From: Candidatus Amesbacteria bacterium
GTDB taxonomy: Bacteria > Patescibacteriota > Microgenomatia > CAZETR01 > Amesbacteraceae
Assembly (NCBI GenBank): GCA_030681075.1
Contig: JAUXUE010000027.1
Location: forward strand, 1-5,197
Reading direction: 5' to 3'
Length of the DNA stretch: 5,197 nucleotides
The notes under the pieces were generated by a model. That model was not told the DNA's origin, ran no database searches, and worked only from the letters and a program-made list of their open reading frames with translations. The translations under genes and the position numbers were made by a program. Shown piece after piece: positions 1 through 5,197 of this stretch; positions within the stretch are counted from its first letter, which is position 1; every line of letters starts with the position of its first letter.

Positions 1-62
1 GCATCCAACAAATGCCATTTACGTACAATCTCTGCAGTCTTGGGAGAAAATGTCTTTTTCAT
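1..62 (-). CDS. rplM: 50S ribosomal protein L13, N-terminal fragment (cut by window edge)
   Basis: Only the first 20 codons and two bases of a 21st are present; the gene runs off the left edge. The peptide opens MKKTFSPKTAEI and continues VRKWHLLD. This matches the usual L13 start (M-K-T-[FY]-x-P-K, then R-K-W and a hydrophobic stretch ending in D-A). L13 is an early-assembling large-subunit protein that binds 23S rRNA. The ATG at 60-62 overlaps the rplQ stop in an ATGA arrangement. No Shine-Dalgarno is visible upstream, so translation probably depends on ribosomes finishing rplQ. rplM following rplQ is a known arrangement outside the enterobacteria; rpsI (S9) would be the expected next gene but cannot be seen. 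The fragment is short, so the call rests on the motif plus context. Confidence 0.85.
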   Translation of the reverse strand, partial: MKKTFSPKTAEIVRKWHLLD

Positions 63-442
63 TTGGCAGGCTTGGCAACTACTTCGTCATTTAAAATCAA
101 TTCCATGCGGACTATTGGGGCGTTGTCACCAACTCTATAGCCTTTTTTGATCATCTTGGTATAGCCTCCGCTTTTGGACTTGATTCGAGGGGCTATATTG
201 TGGACCAGTTTGTCTATCAGCTCTTTGTCTGCTACTACTGCCTCAATTGCCCGGATATCAGTAAGAGTCGCCCTCTTGGCTTTGGTGATAAGATCCTCAA
301 TCAAGCCACGGACTGCCTTAGCTTTGGCTTCTGTAGTTTCAATAGCCAGTGATCTAATCATTGCTCCAACCAATCCCTTGAGAAGTGCTTGACGCTGATT
401 AGTATCGCGGCTTAATTTGGTACCGAATACACTGTGGATCAT
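59..442 (-). CDS. rplQ: 50S ribosomal protein L17
   Basis: The protein has 127 residues, the normal size for bacterial L17, which binds 23S rRNA near the peptide exit tunnel. Diagnostic parts are the N-terminal basic region (G-T-K-L-S-R-D-T-N-Q-R, residues 7-17), the T-T-E-A-K-A-K block (36-42), L-I-T-K-A-K (51-56), and the C-terminal S-G-G-Y-T-K (91-96) followed by G-Y-R-V-G-D-N-A-P (101-109). The N-terminus is unusual: it reads MIHSVFGTKL where most bacteria have an MRHRxxGRKL-type start, so several arginines are replaced, and the usual S-H-R is N-Q-R. The ATG at 440-442 lies 6 bases after the rpoA stop without a recognisable Shine-Dalgarno. The TGA stop (59-61) overlaps the rplM ATG, which also argues that TGA is read as stop in this organism. 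Confidence 0.96.
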   Translation of the reverse strand: MIHSVFGTKLSRDTNQRQALLKGLVGAMIRSLAIETTEAKAKAVRGLIEDLITKAKRATLTDIRAIEAVVADKELIDKLVHNIAPRIKSKSGGYTKMIKKGYRVGDNAPIVRMELILNDEVVAKPAK

Positions 443-448
443 GTGAGT

Positions 449-1363
449 TTATGGCAGGACAAGACCGCGTTGTGCCATTGCGGCTTCAATCAACTTTACT
501 GATTTGCTTCCGACATTTTTTACTTTAGCTAATTCTTCACGGTTTGTAGCATAGAGATCATTGACTGTCTCAAATCCCGCTTTCTGAAGAGCATTGGCAA
601 TTCTGGTGGGTAAATCTAGCTCTTCTATAGAAAGTGCGCCACCTGCAACTGTGGGCTGTTTTTGAGTCGTAGCTGGAGCAGAGACTGGTGCGGCTTGGGG
701 ATTTAGGACTGCTTTGAAATATTCAACCATAGTGGTTGATGCATTGTCTAGTGCTTGCTGGGGAGTTAGTGTCCCGTCGGTGGTAATATCCAAAATCAAT
801 TTATCAAAATTTGTAATCCGACCGACCCGTGTGGCTTCAACTGAAACATTGACTCGGACAACTGGCGAAAATGTAGCATCGACGGGAATTAAACCAATTG
901 TAGTACTTTTGCGGTCTTCTGCTGGAGAATAGCCATAGCCTGTTTCGACACTGGCTTCCATTTCAAGCTTGGCTCCTTTGTCAGTAAGGTGGGCAATGAC
1001 CAAATCCGGATTGGCAATTGATGCACCATTTGAGCATTCAAAATCGGAGGCCTTAACTACGGTTTCACCTTTGGCTGACAAAGTCAGTTTTGTAGGTTTA
1101 TCACCACTATATTTAACCTTGACTTGCTTTAGGTTTAGAACTACGTGTACCAGATCTTCGACGACTCCGGGCAAAGTACTAAATTGATGACTGGCGCCAG
1201 ATATTTTTATAGTGGTAATGGCAGCGCCAGGAATTGAAGAATATAAAACTCGGCGAAGTGAGGTTCCGAGCGTCTGTCCAAAGCCTTGTGGTAGTGGCTC
1301 AAAAGCAAATCGTGAACTATTGGTCCCTTGATTGTTGGCTGAAATAGTAAATTGTGGTTTCAT
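449..1363 (-). CDS. rpoA: DNA-directed RNA polymerase subunit alpha
   Basis: The product has 304 residues, somewhat shorter than the 314-329 of Bacillus and E. coli. The N-terminal domain (about 1-222) dimerises and nucleates core assembly. It shows the family signature F-E-P-L-P-Q-G-F-G (21-29), T-S-L-R-R-V-L (34-40), S-I-P-G-A-A (43-48) and F-S-T-L-P-G-V-V-E-D (61-70). Residues 223-243 form an Ala/Pro/Thr/Gln-rich linker. The C-terminal domain (about 244-304) has the helix-hairpin-helix fold that contacts UP-element DNA and activators. It keeps R254, N257, G285, K287 and S288, equivalent to E. coli R265, N268, G296, K298 and S299; the C269 position is Ala and the E302 position is Leu. UP-element binding therefore looks largely preserved. 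The chain ends soon after the RGL motif, without the E. coli tail. The ATG follows the rpsD TAA by 5 bases and has no clear Shine-Dalgarno. Confidence 0.98.
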   Translation of the reverse strand: MKPQFTISANNQGTNSSRFAFEPLPQGFGQTLGTSLRRVLYSSIPGAAITTIKISGASHQFSTLPGVVEDLVHVVLNLKQVKVKYSGDKPTKLTLSAKGETVVKASDFECSNGASIANPDLVIAHLTDKGAKLEMEASVETGYGYSPAEDRKSTTIGLIPVDATFSPVVRVNVSVEATRVGRITNFDKLILDITTDGTLTPQQALDNASTTMVEYFKAVLNPQAAPVSAPATTQKQPTVAGGALSIEELDLPTRIANALQKAGFETVNDLYATNREELAKVKNVGSKSVKLIEAAMAQRGLVLP

Positions 1364-1368
1364 GTAAT

Positions 1369-1944
1369 TTATCTGGAATAAAATTCGACAATTAACTGTT
1401 CTGAGACTGACTCAACTGTATCAAGCCTGCCAGGCTTGGAAACAACCCGTCCTATTATACCCTGTCGGTCAAGCCATGTGGGGACGGATAAATTCTCACG
1501 AGCCCGAACCAATGATTCGGATAGAGAAACTTCATCTCCAATCTTGACCTGATAGGATGGAATATTTAATTTTTTGTTATTTATCTTGACGTGACCATGA
1601 CCCACTACTTGGCGAGCCATATTTCTAGTTGGAACTAATCCAAGTCTGTAGACTACATTGTCAAGACGCATTTCCAGAAGTCTCAACAGATTTTCTCCAG
1701 TATTTCCTTCGAGTCTGGAGGCTTCTGTCAATAAACGCCGGAATTGTCTCTCCATTATACCATACATTCTGCGTACTTTCTGCTTTTCTCGAAGCTGCTT
1801 ACCATAGTCAGAAACTTTGCGGACGCGCTTGGCCCCATGCTGGCCAGGTACTTGGGTACTTCTTCTCAATTTGTTTCCCTTGCCAAACAAATCTACTCCC
1901 TCTCGTCTGGATAATCTATTTTTTGGTCCAGTATAATGTCCCAT
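1369..1944 (-). CDS. rpsD: 30S ribosomal protein S4, cysteine-free short form
   Basis: S4 is a primary 16S rRNA-binding protein that starts assembly of the 30S body. The start chosen gives MGHYTGPKNRLSRREG, matching the family's M-x-R-Y-x-G-P-K opening. An ATG 21 bases upstream would add seven unrelated residues and overlap rpsG by 20 bases. Length is 191 residues, against roughly 200-206 in most bacteria. Visible motifs are P-G-Q-H-G (33-37), S-D-Y-G-x-Q-L-R-E-K-Q-K-V-R-R (45-59), G-N-T-G-E-N-L-L (80-87), and the S4 RNA-binding domain from R-L-D-N-V-V-Y-R-L-G (93-102) through about 145. The C-terminus is E-Q-L-I-V-E-F-Y-S-R. There is no cysteine, so this is the zinc-free type. The missing length lies mainly in the linker between the S4 domain and P-T-W-L (155-158). 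In E. coli S4 represses its operon through a leader ahead of rpsM; no such leader exists here. Confidence 0.97.
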   Translation of the reverse strand: MGHYTGPKNRLSRREGVDLFGKGNKLRRSTQVPGQHGAKRVRKVSDYGKQLREKQKVRRMYGIMERQFRRLLTEASRLEGNTGENLLRLLEMRLDNVVYRLGLVPTRNMARQVVGHGHVKINNKKLNIPSYQVKIGDEVSLSESLVRARENLSVPTWLDRQGIIGRVVSKPGRLDTVESVSEQLIVEFYSR

Positions 1945-1945
1945 A

Positions 1946-2422
1946 TTACCACCTAAAATGAGCAAAGGCTTTGTTGGCCTCGGCCATGCGATGAGTATCT
2001 AACTTCTTTTTGACAGCTGCACCCAAGTTTGTCTGGGCATCAATAAGTTCTGCTACCAATTTCTCGGCAAAGGTATGATATTCCCGACTTGGTCTGGCTC
2101 GGGACGCTGTAATAAGCCACCTTAGTCCTAGTGCCTCTCGTCTATCGCCTCTGACTGGTGTCGGCACTTGATAGGCTGCTCCACCGATTCGCCTAGCTTT
2201 GACTTCCATTTGGGGTTTAATATTTTCCAAACTTTCAGTAAAGACTTCCAAGGCATCTTTGCTCGTCTTTTCAGCCAAAAGTGTAAAGGCTTTGTAAACC
2301 TGTGTCTGAGCTGCTGATTTCTTACCGTCTCTCATAACCCTGTTTATAAGACGGGTAACTAACCGGGATTTGTAAACCGGATCTGGTTGTAATTCTATTT
2401 TTGTACTTTGTTTTGCTCGCAT
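1946..2422 (-). CDS. rpsG: 30S ribosomal protein S7
   Basis: The product has 158 residues, near the usual 156. S7 is the primary binder of the 3' major (head) domain of 16S rRNA and lines the E site. Recognisable blocks are P-D-P-V-Y-K-S-R-L-V (13-22), R-D-G-K-K-S-A-A-Q (31-39), R-R-I-G-G-A-A-Y-Q-V-P (77-87), V-R-G-D-R-R-E-A-L (90-98), and the highly diagnostic H-R-M-A-E-A-N-K-A-F-A-H-F-R-W (144-158), where the protein stops. Between helices, residues 110-120 read R-P-S-R-E-Y-H-T-F-A-E, unlike the E. coli R-G-D-K-S-M-type segment. The ATG follows the rpsL TAA by 5 bases and no Shine-Dalgarno is evident. The E. coli rpsL-rpsG spacer, where S7 binds to repress its own translation, is absent. 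Confidence 0.97.
   Translation of the reverse strand: MRAKQSTKIELQPDPVYKSRLVTRLINRVMRDGKKSAAQTQVYKAFTLLAEKTSKDALEVFTESLENIKPQMEVKARRIGGAAYQVPTPVRGDRREALGLRWLITASRARPSREYHTFAEKLVAELIDAQTNLGAAVKKKLDTHRMAEANKAFAHFRW
1949..1954 (-). promoter_or_regulatory. Shine-Dalgarno for rpsD, encoded by the last two codons of rpsG
   Basis: The minus strand reads AGGTGG, then TAAT, then the rpsD ATG (1942-1944). AGGTGG differs by one base from AGGAGG and sits 4 bases before the start, slightly close but workable. It is made of the AGG and TGG codons for the conserved terminal Arg-Trp of S7, and the S7 stop TAA forms most of the spacer. This site decides the S4 start at 1944 over the upstream ATG at 1965. It is the only good Shine-Dalgarno seen at any junction in the window. 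Confidence 0.7.
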
Positions 2423-2427
2423 ATTTT

Positions 2428-2862
2428 TTAGGATGCCGCAGCTGTCGCTGGGCCACTGGTTGATTTGGATCCGTATTTAGATCTGCCTTGCTTGCGGTTT
2501 TGGACACCACCGGCATCGTATTTGCCTCGGACAATATGATATTTTACACCAGGAAGATCTTTGACGCGACCACCGCGGACCAATACTATACCATGTTCGG
2601 CAATATTGTGTCCTATTCCCGGAATATATGCCGTCACTTCAGTTTTGTTTGAGAGCCTGACTCTGGCAATTTTTCGCAGAGCTGAATTTGGTTTTTTGGG
2701 AGTCATGGTTTTGACTATTGTGACCACTCCTCTTTTGTACGGACTCATATTGGAAATCGATTCGCGGGTCTTGGAGTTGAAAGACCTTCTCAGAGCAGTC
2801 GCTCTGACTTTGGCATGCTTTGGTTTGCGACCATGCCTGACTAACTGATTAATTGTTGGCAT
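2428..2862 (-). CDS. rpsL: 30S ribosomal protein S12
   Basis: S12 lies at the decoding centre and contributes to translational accuracy. The start at 2862 gives [13 protein letters not shown], the classic S12 opening. An in-frame ATG at 2901 would add 13 unrelated residues inside rpoC and is rejected. The protein has 144 residues, longer than the 124 of E. coli. It carries a Gram-positive-style insertion in the N-terminal arm (about 24-40) and an Ala/Ser/Thr-rich tail (133-144) instead of a short basic end. Core motifs are [13 protein letters not shown] (52-64), G-I-G-H-N (82-86) and [10 protein letters not shown] (97-106). K56 and K101, equivalent to E. coli K42 and K87, are wild type, so no classical streptomycin-resistance substitution is visible there. 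D102 is the Asp methylthiolated by RimO in many bacteria. The first 14 bases overlap the end of rpoC. Confidence 0.97.
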   Translation of the reverse strand: MPTINQLVRHGRKPKHAKVRATALRRSFNSKTRESISNMSPYKRGVVTIVKTMTPKKPNSALRKIARVRLSNKTEVTAYIPGIGHNIAEHGIVLVRGGRVKDLPGVKYHIVRGKYDAGGVQNRKQGRSKYGSKSTSGPATAAAS

Positions 2863-5197
2863 AAAACGCTCTCTCTGGGCTTGTGGGAATAAGCCTACCA
2901 ATAATTACATTTTCTTTTAGCCCCAATAGTCTATCGATCTTTCCCTCGACTGCAGCTTCTGCCAGTTGACTCGTGGTCTCGATAAACGATGCAGCAGAGA
3001 GCCAAGATGCTGTCTTTAGAGCTGACCTGGTAATACCCAAAATTACTACCTGGGCTGTGGCTGGCTCACCTCCAGCGGCTAAGACTCTGGCATTTTCTTC
3101 TTCAAATCCGGCTCTATCCAAGATATCACCAGGTAGTATGGTGGTATCTCCTTGGGTCAAGACTCTGACCTTGTCACTCATCTTGCGGACAATTGTCTCA
3201 AAATGTTTGTCATGAATACCCACTCCCTGGGATTCGTAGACCAATTGAATTTCCTCGATCAAATATTCTTGAGCACCTCTTAAGCCTCTGACTTCCAAGA
3301 CATCTTTGATATCCAATGAACCTCCGGCCAGCTGAGTACCGGCTGCCACCAATTCCCCTTCACTGACATTTAATTGAGAGGTCAGGGGGATAATATATTC
3401 GCGTTCTTCGACCGGCTTGACTGTAGTATTTCTAACTCTGATCTTATATCCCTCGTCAGTCTCGGTAATTTCGACATTACCAGATATTTCGGCCAGTGGA
3501 CTGACTACCTTTGGCGTTCTGGCTTCAAACAGTTCCTCCACACGAGGAAGACCTTGGGTAACATCAATTGATCCAGCAGTCAAAGCTCCGCGTTTTCCGT
3601 GGAGAGTCATCTGAGTACCTGGTTCACCAATACTTTGGGCGGCGATTACTCCCATCGGATCACCGACTACTGCCATCGCCATAGTGCTTAAATTCCAGCC
3701 ATAGCAAGTAGCACACAACCCATATTTGGCTTTGCACATCAATGTGGATCGGACAACTACTTCTGAAACTTTTTCTTTCTCCAACAAGGCTTTCTTGGTA
3801 TCGTCTATGACTTCTCCAGCTTTGATAAGAACTTTGTTCTCTAGCTTGACATCTTGAGCCAAGACTCTACCAAAGACTCTCAAAGCAAAAGCTTTACCAC
3901 GGGATCCTGATTTGGAAATGGTTATTCCGTCTGTAGTTTTGCAATCTTCCAAACGAATCAATGCATCGTGCGAGACATCTACCAATCTTCTGGTCAAATA
4001 TCCGGCATCTGCTGTTCTGATGGCTGTATCTGACAGACCTTTGCGTTCTCCACGGGTAGCCGAGACATATTCAAATGTCGAAAATCCAATACGATAATTG
4101 CTTTTGATAGGAAGGTCAACAATGCGACCGGTGGGATCGACAACAAGACCCCTGATACCAGACAATTGCTTGACTTGCTCGCGTGAAATTCTACCTACCT
4201 GAGCATCAACCATAAGTCTTATTGGATTTCCGATACTATATAGACTCCAAGTCTTATCAGCAATAGATTCGGTAGCATCTAGCCACAAGCTTTGTGACAA
4301 CCTTTTCTTTTCTTCTAGAGTAATCAGTCCCATTTCAAAATTATTATTGATTTCAGCGACTTTGGCATCGACTTCGGCAATAGCTTCGTCTCGACCCACA
4401 TACAATTCACAATCGGTAATACTGACTGATATTCCGGAAATTGTACCTGCCCAAAAACCTAAGTTTTTGAGATCGTCGATCATCTGGGCAATCCTAGTTT
4501 TATCAAGCAGAGTAAAGGCTTTGTTAAAAAGTGATACGACAACTGATCTCTTGGCAGCTTCATTGACAAAACGCAGTTCAATTGGCAAGACTTCATTAAA
4601 CAAAAGTCTACCAACGGAAGTCTTGACAATAACACCATTCATATCAACTGAAATTTCTTGGCGTAATTTAATATTCTTTGAATGATAAGCAAGAATCGCT
4701 TCCTCTGTCGTAGCAAAGGCCGACTCTCGAGGTGCTATTTGACTATCGATTGATGTCAAATAATAATTTCCCAGAGCCATTTCCTTGGTCGAAGGAATTG
4801 CCACAGGGTCACCGCTGGAAGGCTTCCTTAAATTGTCTTGAGGCATCATTAGATTTCTGGCTTCTTCGACAGCTGAATCACTGATAGGAACGTGGATTGC
4901 CATTTGATCTCCGTCAAAGTCAGCGTTGAAGCCTGAGCAGACACAAGGATGAAGCCTGATGGCCGAACCTTCGACCAAGACTGGATAGAAAGCCTGAATA
5001 GACAATTTGTGCAAGGTTGGGGCGCGATTTAGGAGTACTGGATGATTCTTGGTAATACTTTCCAAGATATCAAATACTTCGGGTGGTCTACTTTCCAAAA
5101 TATTTTTGGCTGATTTTACATTTGGTGCTAAGCCCTGAACAATCATTTGGCGAAGAACAAATGGCTTAAACATTTCAAGAGCCATTTCTTTGGGGAT
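2849..5197 (-). CDS. rpoC: DNA-directed RNA polymerase subunit beta', C-terminal 782 residues (5' end outside window)
   Basis: The frame is open to the right edge: the first codons read I-P-K-E before M-A-L-E-M-F-K-P-F, a well-known internal stretch, so the ATG at 5185 is not the start. Numbering from the first codon in the window, [12 protein letters not shown] precedes the catalytic N-A-D-F-D-G-D-Q (from N91), whose D93, D95 and D97 hold the active-site Mg2+. The F-loop region is about 324-345, the bridge helix about 377-405, and the second zinc site is C419 with C488-x6-C495-x2-C498. G-E-P-G-T-Q (524-529) leads into the trigger loop, followed by D-V-T-Q-G-L-P-R-V. Near the C-terminus come [13 protein letters not shown] and [13 protein letters not shown] motifs, and the chain ends nine residues later. 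The large trigger-loop insertion of E. coli (SI3) is absent. Oddities: the F-loop SGARGS motif and trigger-loop MRTFH motif are missing (see findings). The stop overlaps rpsL by 14 bases; rpoB would be expected upstream. Confidence 0.98.
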   Translation of the reverse strand: MPKEMALEMFKPFVLRQMIVQGLAPNVKSAKNILESRPPEVFDILESITKNHPVLLNRAPTLHKLSIQAFYPVLVEGSAIRLHPCVCSGFNADFDGDQMAIHVPISDSAVEEARNLMMPQDNLRKPSSGDPVAIPSTKEMALGNYYLTSIDSQIAPRESAFATTEEAILAYHSKNIKLRQEISVDMNGVIVKTSVGRLLFNEVLPIELRFVNEAAKRSVVVSLFNKAFTLLDKTRIAQMIDDLKNLGFWAGTISGISVSITDCELYVGRDEAIAEVDAKVAEINNNFEMGLITLEEKKRLSQSLWLDATESIADKTWSLYSIGNPIRLMVDAQVGRISREQVKQLSGIRGLVVDPTGRIVDLPIKSNYRIGFSTFEYVSATRGERKGLSDTAIRTADAGYLTRRLVDVSHDALIRLEDCKTTDGITISKSGSRGKAFALRVFGRVLAQDVKLENKVLIKAGEVIDDTKKALLEKEKVSEVVVRSTLMCKAKYGLCATCYGWNLSTMAMAVVGDPMGVIAAQSIGEPGTQMTLHGKRGALTAGSIDVTQGLPRVEELFEARTPKVVSPLAEISGNVEITETDEGYKIRVRNTTVKPVEEREYIIPLTSQLNVSEGELVAAGTQLAGGSLDIKDVLEVRGLRGAQEYLIEEIQLVYESQGVGIHDKHFETIVRKMSDKVRVLTQGDTTILPGDILDRAGFEEENARVLAAGGEPATAQVVILGITRSALKTASWLSAASFIETTSQLAEAAVEGKIDRLLGLKENVIIGRLIPTSPERAFYANN
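2869..2876 (-). promoter_or_regulatory. possible weak ribosome binding site for rpsL inside rpoC
   Basis: The minus strand has AGAGAGAG followed by six bases and then the rpsL ATG (2860-2862). The purine run lies at a reasonable distance but matches the AGGAGG consensus only in part. Because rpoC terminates 14 bases after the rpsL start, termination-reinitiation could be the main mechanism, with this run helping to hold the ribosome. This is a low-certainty call. Confidence 0.3.

Noticed and set aside
59..61. Possible TGA recoding (as in Gracilibacteria or Absconditabacteria)
   Set aside because: rplQ stops at TGA at the expected length and rplM begins there; the other complete genes end in TAA and none needs in-frame TGA read as Gly.
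1629..1961. A 110-codon plus-strand open frame opposite rpsD
   Set aside because: It lies wholly antisense to a conserved ribosomal gene, has no ribosome binding site that I can see, and its composition is what the reverse complement of S4 codons would give.
1945..1965. An upstream ATG that would lengthen S4 by seven residues
   Set aside because: The extra residues do not match the family, the start would overlap rpsG by 20 bases, and the Shine-Dalgarno at 1949-1954 points to the ATG at 1942-1944.
2322..2534. A 70-codon minus-strand open frame spanning the rpsL/rpsG junction, rich in Lys, Gln and Ser
   Set aside because: It overlaps the S12 C-terminus and S7 N-terminus, both of which are unmistakable in their own frames. 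Its product resembles no family I recognise and it has no start signal of note.
2863..2901. An upstream ATG that would lengthen S12 by 13 residues
   Set aside because: The M-P-T-I-N-Q-L-V opening is the family's conserved start, and the extension lies in rpoC without similarity to S12.
3563..3610. A simple frameshift as the cause of the unusual trigger loop
   Set aside because: Neither alternative frame on the coding strand yields R-T-F-H or G-G at this site, and the spacing to the flanking conserved motifs is unchanged.
4347..4685. A 112-codon plus-strand open frame opposite rpoC, and the other plus-strand frames across the window
   Set aside because: All are antisense to strongly conserved coding sequence and show no recognisable domain; they are shadow frames.
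5183..5185. The ATG at 5185 as the start of rpoC
   Set aside because: The codons before it (I-P-K-E) continue the conserved L-P-K-x-M-A-L-E stretch found in mid beta', and about a third of the protein is missing; the gene begins outside the window.

Overview
All genes lie on the minus strand and form one uninterrupted, very compact run of transcription and ribosomal-protein genes. In transcription order (right to left) they are: the 3' two-thirds of rpoC (RNA polymerase beta'), rpsL (S12), rpsG (S7), rpsD (S4), rpoA (RNA polymerase alpha), rplQ (L17) and the first 20 codons of rplM (L13). Only about 17 bases lie between genes. Gaps are 1 to 6 bases, rpoC/rpsL overlap by 14 bases, and rplQ/rplM overlap by 4 (ATGA). 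There is no gene-free stretch, RNA gene, mobile element, CRISPR array, obvious promoter or terminator.

The organism is a bacterium using a standard TGA-stop code (rplQ ends in TGA exactly where rplM begins). The compact layout, the short S4 without cysteines, the short alpha subunit, and the wording of L17, S7 and RpoC suggest a Candidate Phyla Radiation (Patescibacteria) lineage, perhaps near Microgenomates or Katanobacteria. That placement rests on remembered family resemblance, not on a search.

Layout: in most bacteria rpoC-rpsL-rpsG is followed by fusA-tuf and the long S10/spc/alpha clusters, and rpsD-rpoA-rplQ follows rpsM-rpsK. Here the head of the str cluster is joined directly to the tail of the alpha cluster, with rplM attached behind. 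Two RNA polymerase core subunits (beta' and alpha) and three early-assembling small-subunit proteins (S12, S7, S4) thus share one apparent transcription unit. Very short junctions imply translational coupling. The rpsD Shine-Dalgarno is built from the last two codons of rpsG.

The most notable observation is inside rpoC. The catalytic Asp triad, zinc site and C-terminus are standard. However, two near-universal active-site motifs are absent: the F-loop SGARGS-type motif and the trigger-loop MRTFH motif with its catalytic His. The bridge helix between them in the sequence also carries substitutions. These elements touch each other in the folded enzyme, so this may be a coordinated, lineage-specific remodelling of the polymerase active centre. 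A compensated frameshift or sequence error in the F-loop has to be excluded first.
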